Assembly (NCBI RefSeq): GCF_011682055.1
Contig: NZ_JAAQOM010000021.1
Coordinates: 62,001-126,000, forward strand
Source: Telluria antibiotica
GTDB taxonomy: Bacteria; Pseudomonadota; Gammaproteobacteria; Burkholderiales; Burkholderiaceae_D
Reading direction: 5' to 3'
Length of the DNA stretch: 64,000 bases
Translations under genes and position numbers: made by a program
Shown here: positions 26,579-35,330 of the stretch, one piece after another
How the letters are laid out: each line of letters opens with the position of its first letter
Numbering within the stretch: the first letter of the stretch is position 1
The notes under the pieces: model-generated
The model's input: only the letters and a program-made list of their open reading frames with translations
Database searches by the model: none
Told to the model about the DNA's origin: nothing

Positions 26579-27277
26579 ATGACTGGCTTCGTCATCACGC
26601 CACCCGCCGCCCCGGCCCTCGCCGTGGCCGGCTCCGACCAGGTCTTCCCGCTGCGCCGCGTGTTCTGCGTCGGCCGCAACTACGCCGCCCACGCGCGCGA
26701 GATGGGGGCGGACCCGAACCGCGAACCGCCATTCTTCTTCACCAAGCCCGCCGACGCCGTCGTGCCGGCCAGCGGCACCGTGCCGTATCCGCCCGCCACG
26801 CGCGAGCTGCACCACGAGGTCGAGCTGGTCGTCGCGCTGAAGGGCGGCGGCAGCGACATCGCGCCCGAACACGCGCTGGACCTCGTATGGGGCTATGGCG
26901 TCGGCCTGGACCTCACGCGGCGCGACATGCAGGCCATCGCCAAGAAGGACGGCCGCCCGTGGGACATGTCGAAAGGCTTCGACGCTTCCGCGCCGTGCAG
27001 CCCGCTCGTTCCCGCCGAACGCACGGGCCATCCACAGGACGCGCGCATCTGGCTCGAAGTGAACGGCCAGCTGAAGCAGCAGGGCAACCTGAACGAGATG
27101 ATCTGGCCCGTGGCCGACGTGATCGCCGCGCTGTCGCGCCTCGTCGCGCTGGCGCCCGGAGACCTGATCTACACGGGCACGCCGGCCGGCGTCGACGCGC
27201 TGAACCCCGGTGACGAGGTGCGCGGCGGCGTCGACGGCGTGACCACGTTCGAGCTGGCCATCGGCGCCTCGGCATGA
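26579..27277 (+). CDS. Fumarylacetoacetate-hydrolase-family protein
   Basis: 232 residues, short single-domain FAH type. Visible: VFCVGRNYAAHAREMG, FFFTKPADAV, HHEVELVVAL (metal-ligand Glu), GYGVGLDLTRRD, and YTGTPAGVDAL near the end. Such enzymes hydrolyse fumarylpyruvate or acylpyruvates or decarboxylate oxaloacetate. AAGGA before ATG 26579 favours this over the upstream TTG at 26552. It overlaps the dehydrogenase gene by ATGA. It is distinct from the AraD1-type FAH protein at 7982. Confidence 0.85.
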   Translation: MTGFVITPPAAPALAVAGSDQVFPLRRVFCVGRNYAAHAREMGADPNREPPFFFTKPADAVVPASGTVPYPPATRELHHEVELVVALKGGGSDIAPEHALDLVWGYGVGLDLTRRDMQAIAKKDGRPWDMSKGFDASAPCSPLVPAERTGHPQDARIWLEVNGQLKQQGNLNEMIWPVADVIAALSRLVALAPGDLIYTGTPAGVDALNPGDEVRGGVDGVTTFELAIGASA

Positions 27278-28200
27278 AGACTGTGCTGCAGATCGGCGGC
27301 TTCGCGCCCGAGATCCAGGCCCAGCTCGACGCCGAATTCCGTTGCCTGGACCTCGCGGACCTCGAACGCGAGGCGGGCCTGGCGGACACCGTCTCCGCCA
27401 TCGTCACACGCAGCAACCAGGACGTGCCGGCCGACGTCGTGCGCCGGCTGCCCGCGCTCGAGATCATCGCCACGTGCGGCGTCGGCCACGACCTGATCCC
27501 GCGTGCGCTGGCGGCGGAGCGCGGCATCGTCGTCGCCAACACGCCCGGCGTGCTGAACGCCGCCGTGGCCGAGCTGTGCATCGGCTCCCTGCTGGCGCTG
27601 CTGCGCCGCCTGCCGCAGGCCGACCGCTTCGTGCGCGACGGCCGCTGGAAGACCGCCGCATTCCCCCTCGCGACGAGCGTCGCGGGCAAGCACGTGGGCA
27701 TCGTCGGCATGGGCCGCATCGGCAAGGAGATCGCGCGCAAGCTCGAGATGTTCGGCGTGGCGCTCGCGTACCACGGCCGCACGGACCAGCGGCTGGCGTG
27801 GCGCTACGAGGCCGACCTCGCGGCGCTCGCGCGCGACTGTGACATCCTGATCCTGTGCGCACCCGGCGGCGCGGACACGCACCACCTCGTCGATGCACGC
27901 GTGCTCGAGGCGCTGGGACCGTACGGCTACCTCGTGAACGTGGCGCGCGGCTCGCTCGTGGACGAGCAGGCGCTGCTCGCTGCGCTCGAAACGGGCGCCA
28001 TCGCGGGCGCGGCGCTGGACGTGTTCGACAACGAGCCGGACATCGATGCGCGCTTCCTCGCGTTGGACAACGTGCTGCTCACGCCGCATCTCGGCAGCGC
28101 CACGCACGAGACGCGCGCGGCGATGGCGCAGCTCATGCTGGACAACGTGCGGTCGTGGTTCCGCAGCGGCCGCGCGCTGACGCCCGTCGACCCGGACTGA
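27274..28200 (+). CDS. D-2-hydroxyacid dehydrogenase
   Basis: 308 residues. NAD(P)-binding GMGRIGKEIA near residue 152, NVARGSLVDE, and the C-terminal catalytic His in LTPHLGSATHET are typical of glyoxylate/hydroxypyruvate reductase-like D-2-hydroxyacid dehydrogenases. It probably reduces a 2-oxoacid with NAD(P)H. The ATGA overlap with the FAH gene suggests that both act on the same metabolite, which I cannot name. Confidence 0.88.
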   Translation: MKTVLQIGGFAPEIQAQLDAEFRCLDLADLEREAGLADTVSAIVTRSNQDVPADVVRRLPALEIIATCGVGHDLIPRALAAERGIVVANTPGVLNAAVAELCIGSLLALLRRLPQADRFVRDGRWKTAAFPLATSVAGKHVGIVGMGRIGKEIARKLEMFGVALAYHGRTDQRLAWRYEADLAALARDCDILILCAPGGADTHHLVDARVLEALGPYGYLVNVARGSLVDEQALLAALETGAIAGAALDVFDNEPDIDARFLALDNVLLTPHLGSATHETRAAMAQLMLDNVRSWFRSGRALTPVDPD

Positions 28201-28308
28201 CCTCGCACCGCCTTCGCTACCTTCGCTATTGTGCGCCGCAACGCGGCCGTGTGGATTACGCTCGGCGGCACGAGCACGCACCATCAGGGTTCCTTAGCCG
28301 GAGGTCTT

Positions 28309-29337
28309 ATGCACGTCCACACGCCCGCCTGCACCTGCTTCATCATTCCTTCCTCCATGCTGCGCAAGCTGGCCCTCGAGGCCGACGAGGCGGAACGACG
28401 ACGCCTGCTGGAGCAGCTGGAACGCTCGGCCTTCCTGCGTGGCCAGCGCGCCGCCAGCGGCCTCGCGGCGCCGGGGCTGCTCGTCGCGCCCGGCCAGAAG
28501 CACCGCTCCGTCTACGACGCGCACCACGCCACGCGCCTGCCCGGCAAGCTCGTACGGACGGAGACGGCGGGGCCCGTGGCCGACACGGCCGTCAATGAAG
28601 CGTTCGACGGCGCCGGCGCCACCTACGATTTTTACCTGCAGGTCCTGCACCGCAATTCGATCGACGGGCGCGGCATGGGCATCGACTCGAGCGTCCACTA
28701 CAGCAAGCGCTTCAACAACGCGTTCTGGAACGGCCGCCAGATGGTCTACGGCGATGGCGACGGCAAGCTGTTCACGGGCTTCACGCACGCGCTCGACGTG
28801 ATCGCGCACGAGTTGACGCACGGCGTCACGCAGTACACGGTGCCGGGTGGTGGCCTCGTCTACGACGGCCAGAGCGGGGCGCTGAACGAATCCATGTCCG
28901 ACGTGTTCGGCTCCGTCGTCAAGCAATGGCACCTGAAGCAGACGGTGAAAAAGGCCGACTGGCTGATCGGCGCGGGCATCATGACGCCGGCTGTCGGCAA
29001 GGCGTTGCGCTCGATGGCCGATCCGGGGAACACGAGTCTCACGTGGTCGGGCGACGACCAGCCGGGCACGATGAAGGGGTATGTGGACGGCGGGGACGTG
29101 CACACGAACTCCGGCATCCCCAACCACGCGTTCTACCTCGCCGCGATGAAGCTGGGTGGGCACAGCTGGGACAAGGCGGCGCCGATCTGGTACCAGGCGT
29201 TGCCACTGCTGCATCCCGACGCGACGTTCGCCGACGCCGCGCAGGCCACGATGAAGGCGGCCGAGCTGCGCTACGGTACGGGGTCGGCCGAGGCCGCGGC
29301 CGTGCAGGGCGCGTGGCACGAGGTGGGGGTCGTCTGA
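28309..29337 (+). CDS. Protealysin-like M4 metallopeptidase
   Basis: 342 residues, thermolysin family. Zinc motif HELTH at 167-171, third ligand Glu194 (ALNESMSD) and transition-state His265 (DVHTNSG). There is no signal peptide; the short N-terminus with CTCFIIPSSML is the protealysin propeptide motif. Protealysins stay in the cell until matured. GGAGG at about 28300 fixes ATG 28309. The stop overlaps the next start (TGATG), and the next gene encodes its likely inhibitor. Confidence 0.92.
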   Translation: MHVHTPACTCFIIPSSMLRKLALEADEAERRRLLEQLERSAFLRGQRAASGLAAPGLLVAPGQKHRSVYDAHHATRLPGKLVRTETAGPVADTAVNEAFDGAGATYDFYLQVLHRNSIDGRGMGIDSSVHYSKRFNNAFWNGRQMVYGDGDGKLFTGFTHALDVIAHELTHGVTQYTVPGGGLVYDGQSGALNESMSDVFGSVVKQWHLKQTVKKADWLIGAGIMTPAVGKALRSMADPGNTSLTWSGDDQPGTMKGYVDGGDVHTNSGIPNHAFYLAAMKLGGHSWDKAAPIWYQALPLLHPDATFADAAQATMKAAELRYGTGSAEAAAVQGAWHEVGVV

Positions 29338-29627
29338 TGCACTTGTCGCTGCACAGCGTGGGCGGCTTCACGGGGCCGGCGGGGGCGCAGACGCACAGCG
29401 TCGACGTCGAGCGCCTGCCCGCGGCCGACGCGGCGCGCGTGCGCGCGCTCGTGCAGGCGCTCGATCCGGCGCATCTGCCGGCCACGTTGCTGAAGGCGCG
29501 GCCGCAGTCGTGGGATTTCACGTACACGCTCACCATCGATAATGGCGCCGAGCGGCAAGTGCGCTTTCACCTCGATGCCGCACCGCCGCCGCTACGCGAC
29601 CTCGTCGAATTCATCGAGAACACGTAG
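29337..29627 (+). CDS. Emfourin-type protealysin inhibitor
   Basis: 96 residues, no signal peptide, no cysteine. Small proteins of this size encoded directly after protealysin-like genes are emfourins, slow-binding inhibitors of the M4 protease described in Serratia. The WDFTYTLTIDNG strand pattern and C-terminal helix DLVEFIEN fit. It starts within the protease stop codon, so the two are co-translated and the cell would make inhibitor with enzyme. The stop TAG (29625-29627) is supplied by a palindromic repeat. Confidence 0.8.
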   Translation: MHLSLHSVGGFTGPAGAQTHSVDVERLPAADAARVRALVQALDPAHLPATLLKARPQSWDFTYTLTIDNGAERQVRFHLDAAPPPLRDLVEFIENT

Positions 29628-29696
29628 GGTGGGCACCCTGTGCCCGCGCGGATGTTCGCAAATCGCATACGTCACGCGTGGGCTCGGGGAGCCCAC
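29625..29696. repeat. Palindromic repeat cluster 6
   Basis: GTGGGCAC-CCT-GTGCCCGC (one mismatch) at 29629-29647 and a perfect GTGGGCTC-GGG-GAGCCCAC at 29678-29696. It lies between the convergent emfourin and EmrA genes. Confidence 0.88.
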
Positions 29697-29728
29697 CCTG
29701 CGAACAACGGTACATTAGCCGCAGCGGC

Positions 29729-30880
29729 TTAATTGGCCATGTTTTTCGCGACGATCGCGTCGGTGGCCACCTGCGCCTGCTGCAACGGCTGGTTGAGCAC
29801 CGTCGTCGCATACGCCGGGGCCGGCGGCGCCACGGCGCCGAGCGCGCCGCCGCCCGGGTGGCTGATGTCCACGTCGACGGTGGCCGACAAGCCCACGCGC
29901 AGCGGGTGCGCGGCCAGTTCCTTCGGATCGAGCGAGATGCGCACGGGCACCCGCTGCACGACCTTGATCCAGTTGCCCGTCGCGTTCTGCGCCGGCAGCA
30001 GCGAGAACGCGCTGCCCGTGCCCGCGCCGAGGCCCACGACCTTGCCGTGGTAGACGACCTTGCTGCCGTAGATGTCCGCCTCGATCGTCGCGGCCTGGCC
30101 CACGCGGATGTCGCGCAGCTCCGATTCCTTGAAGTTGGCATCGACCCACAGCTGGTCCAGCGGCACGATCGACAGCAGCGGCGCGCCCGGTGCGATGCGG
30201 CTGCCCACCTGCACGCTGCGCTTCGCGACATAGCCCGTCACGGGCGCCACGATGGCGTTGCGGCGCGCGGCGAGCCATGCCGCGAGATAGTCCGCCTTCG
30301 CGGCCAGCACGTTCGGGTGCTCGGCAGGCGAGACACCCGCCACCGTCACGCGCGCCGCGGCAAGCTGCTTCTGCGCGACGTCAAGTGCGGCCTTCGCATC
30401 GTCGACGGCGCGGCGGGCATGCGCGACGTCCTCGCCGGAGACGACGTTGTCGGCCGCGAGCGGCGCCCGGCGCGCCAGGTCTTCCTGCTTCGCCTTCAGC
30501 TCCACGCGGCGCTGCTCGACGACGGCCTCGTACTGCGCGACGCTCGTGTAGCGCTCGCGCTGCTGGCGCACCGCGGTGCCCAGCCGGGCCTCGGCCTGCG
30601 CGAGCGCGACTTCCGCATCGGACGGGTCGAGCCGGACGATCTCCATGCCCGCGTGCACGAGCTGGGTCTCGTCGGCGCGGATCTCGACGACGCTGCCCGT
30701 CACCTGCGACGACACGTTCACGAGGTTGCCGCCGACATAGGCGTTGTCCGTCTCGACGCGCTTGGACAGGACCAGTGCGTAATATGCTGCGTAGGCCACG
30801 CCGGCGGCGAGGAAGGCGGCCGTGATGCCGGCCAGGACGACGCGGCGTTTCTTGTTGTTCGGTTGGGTGTCGGTGCTCAT
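29729..30880 (-). CDS. emrA: HlyD/EmrA-family efflux adaptor protein
   Basis: 383 residues: one N-terminal membrane segment (about 14-35), then ETDNAYVGGN, a lipoyl half-motif, a coiled-coil hairpin (about 85-190), the second lipoyl half (VAPVTGYVAKRSVQVGS) and a beta-barrel domain with WVDANFKESEL. It is the periplasmic adaptor linking the DHA2 pump at 32345 to the outer-membrane protein at 30887. It is the last gene of the marR operon, 6 nt after the previous stop. Confidence 0.9.
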   Translation of the reverse strand: MSTDTQPNNKKRRVVLAGITAAFLAAGVAYAAYYALVLSKRVETDNAYVGGNLVNVSSQVTGSVVEIRADETQLVHAGMEIVRLDPSDAEVALAQAEARLGTAVRQQRERYTSVAQYEAVVEQRRVELKAKQEDLARRAPLAADNVVSGEDVAHARRAVDDAKAALDVAQKQLAAARVTVAGVSPAEHPNVLAAKADYLAAWLAARRNAIVAPVTGYVAKRSVQVGSRIAPGAPLLSIVPLDQLWVDANFKESELRDIRVGQAATIEADIYGSKVVYHGKVVGLGAGTGSAFSLLPAQNATGNWIKVVQRVPVRISLDPKELAAHPLRVGLSATVDVDISHPGGGALGAVAPPAPAYATTVLNQPLQQAQVATDAIVAKNMAN

Positions 30881-30886
30881 GGTGTT

Positions 30887-32329
30887 TTACTTGGTGTCCG
30901 ATTGGGTGAGGGCGGGTACGTTGGTGTGGTAACCGCCGCCGAGCGCTTTCACGAGGGCGACCTGCGTCTGCAGCCGGGCGTCCGTCAATTGCAGGTCGAC
31001 GTCGCGCTGGCGCAGCACGGCTTCGCGTGCCTGCAGCACGGCGGCGCGGTCGGCGAGGCCGCGCGCCATGCGCGCCTCGGCGTTCGCCGCCAGCTTGCGG
31101 CTCGCGGCCGCCGTGGCGGCGTGCGCCTCCGTTTCCCTGGCGATGCCTTGCAACGTGGCCGCTTCGCGCGCGACGTCGCGTACGGCGTCCAGCACGGCCT
31201 CGTTGTACTCGGCCAGCAGTTCGTCGCGGCTGCTGCGTGCCAGGCCCAGCTGGGCGTGCAGGCGGCCGCTGTCGAACAGCGGGAGGTCGAGCGTGGCGCC
31301 GATCAGCGGCGTGCGGCTCGGGTAGCGCAGCAGCTTGCCGAGCGACGTCGCGTCGAGGCCGATGGCGGCCGCGAGGTTGATGTCGGGCCGGAAGGCCGCT
31401 TCGCTGGCAGCCACGCGTCCCAGCTGCGCTTCCACGCGCCAGCGCGCGGCCTGCAGGTCGGGCCGGCGCGCGAGCAGCTCCATCCCGAGTTCGCGCGGCA
31501 CGGCATCGATGGCCGGTGCGGGCTGGAAGCGGGCGAGGTCGGTCAATGCGGCGGCGTCGCCGCCGATCAGCGCGCGCAGGCCTTCGCGTTCGCGCGCGGC
31601 GTCCGTGTCGTGGCGCGCCGCCTGTTCGCGCAGGCTCGCGAGTTCCTGTTCCGCCGTCTGCAGTGCGTCCACGCTGACGAGGCCATGTGCCATGCGCGCG
31701 TTGCGATCGGCGACGAGGTCGCGCTGCACGGCGATGAGGGCGTTCGTGTTGTCCTGGCGCGACCACAGCATCTGCAGCCGCAGATAGCTTTGCACGACGG
31801 ATGCCGCGAGCACCTGGCGGGCTTGCGCGGCTTCCGCGGCGGCCGCATTCGTCTCGCCCAGCGCGGCCGCGACCAGCGCGCGGTGCTTGCCCCACCAGTC
31901 GACGTCGTACGACGCGCGCAGCGCCACGTTCGCGTCGTTGAACCAAGCGCCCCCGATCGGCGGCGGGAAGAAGCCGTTCGACGAATAGCGCTGGCGGTTC
32001 AGGCCCGACGCCAGGTCGACGCGGGCGCCTTCGTTGGCCGCCGCGACGCCGAACGCGGCCCGCGCGCTCGCGACGCGCGCGGCGGCCACCGCCAGCGTGG
32101 GGCTGTCGCGCAGCGCGCGCGCGACGAGCGCGTTCAGTTGCGGGTCGTGGTAGTCGAGCCACCACTGCTCCGCGGGCCAGGCGTCGGCCGGCAGGCGGAT
32201 GCTGGCGGCGTGCTGCGCATGCGCGACGTCGGGGCCGTGCGTCTTGTTGGTGTCGGGCGGGACGCTGATGCAGCCGGACAGCAGCGCCAGTGCCGCGGCC
32301 GCGATGGGAAGGAGTCGTAGGTGTCGCAC
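30887..32329 (-). CDS. NodT-family outer-membrane efflux lipoprotein
   Basis: 480 residues from GTG 32329. Lipobox LLSGC near residue 20 marks an outer-membrane lipoprotein. Two TolC-like repeats (around residues 60-260 and 270-470) with long helices follow; PDLQAARWRVEAQLG is a family segment. It is the exit duct for the EmrAB-type pump encoded on both sides. Weak ribosome site. Confidence 0.9.
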   Translation of the reverse strand: MRHLRLLPIAAAALALLSGCISVPPDTNKTHGPDVAHAQHAASIRLPADAWPAEQWWLDYHDPQLNALVARALRDSPTLAVAAARVASARAAFGVAAANEGARVDLASGLNRQRYSSNGFFPPPIGGAWFNDANVALRASYDVDWWGKHRALVAAALGETNAAAAEAAQARQVLAASVVQSYLRLQMLWSRQDNTNALIAVQRDLVADRNARMAHGLVSVDALQTAEQELASLREQAARHDTDAAREREGLRALIGGDAAALTDLARFQPAPAIDAVPRELGMELLARRPDLQAARWRVEAQLGRVAASEAAFRPDINLAAAIGLDATSLGKLLRYPSRTPLIGATLDLPLFDSGRLHAQLGLARSSRDELLAEYNEAVLDAVRDVAREAATLQGIARETEAHAATAAASRKLAANAEARMARGLADRAAVLQAREAVLRQRDVDLQLTDARLQTQVALVKALGGGYHTNVPALTQSDTK

Positions 32330-32344
32330 GTTGGGGTCTTTCTG

Positions 32345-33895
32345 TTATTCGAGGGCCGCGTGATCCACCTGCGCGGGCGCGGCGGCGGCCTTGGGCGGGC
32401 GGATCAGCAGGAGCATCGGGATCACGGCCAGCGTGAGGAGCATCATCAGGCGGTAGTCGTCCACGTACGCGATCATCGATGCCTGGCGCGTGATCTCGCC
32501 GTTGATGAGGGCGGGACCGGCTTGCGTCGCCATGTCGTACAGGCTGGCCGGGTCGCGCACGGCCGGGTTGGCGGGATTGACCTGCGTGGCGAGCGACGCG
32601 TGCGCGATCTGCGTGTTGCGCACGAGGAGGGCCTGCACGAGCGCGATGCCGATCGACGAGCCGATGTTGCGCACGAGGCTGTACAGCGCCGTGCCTTCCG
32701 CGCGCATCTGCGGCGACAACGTGGCAAACGTGGCGGCCGACAGCGGCACGAACACGAGGCCCAGGCCCACGCCCTGGATCACGCCGGGCCACACGATGTC
32801 GGACTGCGACAGCACGAGCGTGTAGTGCATCATCTGCCACAGCGAGAACGCCGTGATGGCGAAGCCAATGCCCAGCAGCAGCCGGAAATCGACCTTGCCG
32901 GTGAGGCGCCCGACGACCATCATCGCGGCCATCGTGCCGAGGCCCGACGGCGCCGTCACGAGGCCCGCGAGCTTGGCGGGGTAGCCCATCAGGCCTTGCA
33001 GCATCGTGGGCATCAGCGCGCGCGTCGCGAACAGCACCATGCCCACGATGAAGATCAGCAGGAGGCCCGTCACGTAGTTGGCGTTCTTCAGCAGGCGGAA
33101 ATCGACGAACGACTGGCCGGCGGGCCGCGTCAAGGTGTGGCCGATGAAGTAGGCGAAGGCCAGCGTGGTCAGGATCAGTTCGACCCACGTCTCCGTCGAG
33201 CCGAACCAGTCGTTCTGTTCGCCGCGGTCGAGCAGCATCTGCAGCGCGCCGATGGCGATCGACAGGGTGACGAAGCCGAACGTGTCGAAGCGGATGCGGC
33301 GCGCCGGGTCGGTGCCGTGGATGTAGCGGAGAATGCCCCAGAAGGCGAGGGCGCCGATCGGCACGTTGATGAAGAAGACCCAGCGCCAGCTGTAGCTGTC
33401 CGTCAGCCAGCCGCCCAGGGTGGGGCCGAGGATCGGGCCGATCATGACGCCCATGCCCCATACGGCCATCGCGGAGCCGTGTTTTTCGCGCGGGTTGATG
33501 TCGAGGAGGACGGACTGCGACAGCGGCACGAGCGCCGCGCCGAACACGCCTTGCAGCATGCGCGCGACGACGATTTCCGTCAGCGTGGCCGAGATCCCGC
33601 ACAGCACGGAGGCGGCGGTGAACCCGGCGACGGAGACGAGGAACACGCGCTTCAGGCCGAAGCGGTCAACGAGCCAGCCGTTCAGCGGCGTCGCGATGGC
33701 GGCCGCCACGATGAACGACGTCAGCACCCACGTGATCTGGTCCTGCGACGCCGACAGCGACCCCTGCATGTGCGGCAGCGCCACGTTGGCGATGGTGCCG
33801 TCGAGGGCCTGGATGATCGTCGCCAGCATGATCGAGATCGTGATCATGGTGCGGTTGATCGGGCGGCCCGGCGGCGCCGCTGCGGCCGTGTTCAC
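32345..33895 (-). CDS. emrB: DHA2-family MFS drug exporter, EmrB-like
   Basis: 516 residues, fourteen predicted membrane segments. Motif-A-like GWLVDRFGLKRVF and the WVLTSFIVAAAIATPLNGW segment are typical of DHA2 (EmrB) drug:H+ antiporters. It starts at GTG 33895 overlapping the marR stop by four bases (GTGA), so translation is coupled to the regulator. Substrates are likely hydrophobic toxic compounds. Confidence 0.92.
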   Translation of the reverse strand: MNTAAAAPPGRPINRTMITISIMLATIIQALDGTIANVALPHMQGSLSASQDQITWVLTSFIVAAAIATPLNGWLVDRFGLKRVFLVSVAGFTAASVLCGISATLTEIVVARMLQGVFGAALVPLSQSVLLDINPREKHGSAMAVWGMGVMIGPILGPTLGGWLTDSYSWRWVFFINVPIGALAFWGILRYIHGTDPARRIRFDTFGFVTLSIAIGALQMLLDRGEQNDWFGSTETWVELILTTLAFAYFIGHTLTRPAGQSFVDFRLLKNANYVTGLLLIFIVGMVLFATRALMPTMLQGLMGYPAKLAGLVTAPSGLGTMAAMMVVGRLTGKVDFRLLLGIGFAITAFSLWQMMHYTLVLSQSDIVWPGVIQGVGLGLVFVPLSAATFATLSPQMRAEGTALYSLVRNIGSSIGIALVQALLVRNTQIAHASLATQVNPANPAVRDPASLYDMATQAGPALINGEITRQASMIAYVDDYRLMMLLTLAVIPMLLLIRPPKAAAAPAQVDHAALE

Positions 33896-34341
33896 AGCGC
33901 GTCCTCGATGCGCTTGCGCAGCGTTTCCAGCAAGGTGGTGGCGGCGGCCAGCGCGGCCGGGTCGACGCCGGCCAGCAGGTCGGCGCGGAACGTGGTCGCT
34001 TCATTTATCACCTCGGCGTACACGGTGCTGCCGGCGTCCGTCAGCTGCACGAGCTTGACGCGGCGGTCCTGCGCGGACGGGGCGCGCACGACGAAGCCGT
34101 CGCGTTCCAGGCGGTCCAGCATCGACACCATCGACGGTCCTTCGACGCCGACCAGGTCGGCCAGCGCGCGTTGCGACATCGGCTCGCCGGACTTGGCGAT
34201 CATCGCGATCGTCATCCAGCCGGACTGGCCGATGCCGAGGTGCTTGAGGCGCTTGTCCAGCGCCAGCCGCCACAGCCGCGCGCTCGTGTGCAGCGCGGCC
34301 GAGAAGCGTTCGCCGGGGGATTCTGATAGGTTGCTCATCAT
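33892..34341 (-). CDS. MarR-family repressor of the efflux operon
   Basis: 149 residues. Winged helix with MSQRALADLVGVEGPSMVSMLDRLERDGFVVR and the wing DRRVKLVQLTDAG. It heads the marR-emrB-nodT-emrA operon and should repress it until a ligand binds. The first ATG (34341) has no ribosome site and starts at the edge of a palindrome; ATG 34338 is the next codon. A leaderless mRNA is possible. Confidence 0.9.
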   Translation of the reverse strand: MMSNLSESPGERFSAALHTSARLWRLALDKRLKHLGIGQSGWMTIAMIAKSGEPMSQRALADLVGVEGPSMVSMLDRLERDGFVVRAPSAQDRRVKLVQLTDAGSTVYAEVINEATTFRADLLAGVDPAALAAATTLLETLRKRIEDAL

Positions 34342-34376
34342 TAGATTCGTAATAGATAGATGTCTATCGATTCTAA
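34341..34376. promoter_or_regulatory. MarR operator/promoter palindrome
   Basis: Nested inverted repeats: inner GATAGA-TG-TCTATC (34355-34368, perfect) and outer TTAGATTCG/CGATTCTAA (34341-34349, 34368-34376, one mismatch). On the minus strand TTAGAA and TATTAC boxes 16 nt apart overlap it, placing the transcript start at or beside the marR ATG. This is the usual location of a MarR autoregulatory site. Confidence 0.65.
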
Positions 34377-34470
34377 TTCATGCAACTGGACGGCGCAAGC
34401 AACTGTGTTCCCGTGTCCCCGCGGTTTCTGTGCGCGCCCGCTTCCGGGGCGGTCGTCTACCATCGGACGC

Positions 34471-35301
34471 ATGAAGACGACGATTGAACGACAAGTGGAC
34501 GGCGGCGCCGAGGCGGCACAACGGACCGGTTTCCAAGACCGCGCTGTCGTGCGCCACCGTGGCGCCGGCCAAGGCGCGGCGCGCGACTGCGTGGCGGAGG
34601 AAATGCCGCTGGCGCTCGTGGTGAATGGCATCGCGCACGTGGTCATGATGGTCACGCCGCGCGACCTCGAGGCGTTCGCGGTCGGCTTCGCGCTGACCGA
34701 GGGCCTGGTCGACAGCCGCAAGCAGATCTACGACGCCGAGGTGCGCATGCATGCGCGCGCGGCCGAGGTGGAGCTGACGATCGCGCAGGAAGCCTTCCTG
34801 CGCATGAAGGGGCGGCGCCGCGCGCTGGCCGGACGCACCGGCTGCGGCGTATGCGGCATCGAAAGTCTCGCCTTGCTCGACCTGGCGCCGGAACGGATCG
34901 CGCCCGCGCCGCTGCCGCCCGACCTGGGCGCTGCCATCGCGCGCGCATCCCGCGAGTTGCCGGACCACCAGGCGTTGATGCGCTCGACCGGCGGCGTGCA
35001 CGCGGCGGCATGGTGCGGGTTCGACGGCGCGATCGCGGCCGTGTTCGAGGACGTGGGCCGCCACAATGCCCTGGACAAGCTGGTCGGCCATCTGGCGACG
35101 CATGGGGTTGGCCCGGACACGGGTTTCGTCTTCATGTCGAGCCGCGCCAGCTATGAACTGGCGCGCAAGGCCGCGCGGGTGGGCATCCCCATGCTGGCCA
35201 CGATCTCGGCGCCCAGTTCACTGGCCATCGATATTGCGGACCAGGCCGGGTTGAAGCTGGTGAGCTTTTGCAGGCGCGACGGGTTCGTCGAATACACCTG
35301 A
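34471..35301 (+). CDS. fdhD: Formate dehydrogenase accessory sulfurtransferase FdhD
   Basis: 276 residues. FdhD shuttles sulfur from a cysteine desulfurase to the molybdenum cofactor of formate dehydrogenase-type enzymes. Visible: EMPLALVVNG, the substrate-gripping CGVC loop (C125, C128) in TGCGVCGIESL, TGGVHAAAWC, EDVGRHNALDK and SSRASYELARKAA. ATG 34471 begins the conserved sequence. It converges on the YdeP-type molybdoenzyme gene, its likely client, with a shared hairpin between. Confidence 0.93.
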   Translation: MKTTIERQVDGGAEAAQRTGFQDRAVVRHRGAGQGAARDCVAEEMPLALVVNGIAHVVMMVTPRDLEAFAVGFALTEGLVDSRKQIYDAEVRMHARAAEVELTIAQEAFLRMKGRRRALAGRTGCGVCGIESLALLDLAPERIAPAPLPPDLGAAIARASRELPDHQALMRSTGGVHAAAWCGFDGAIAAVFEDVGRHNALDKLVGHLATHGVGPDTGFVFMSSRASYELARKAARVGIPMLATISAPSSLAIDIADQAGLKLVSFCRRDGFVEYT

Positions 35302-35330
35302 CGCCGTTCCCGCACGCGCGGGAACGGCGT
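35301..35330. terminator. Bidirectional hairpin between fdhD and the molybdoenzyme gene
   Basis: 13-bp perfect stem ACGCCGTTCCCGC/GCGGGAACGGCGT with a 4-nt loop, exactly filling the gap between two convergent stop codons. No long T-run. Confidence 0.65.
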
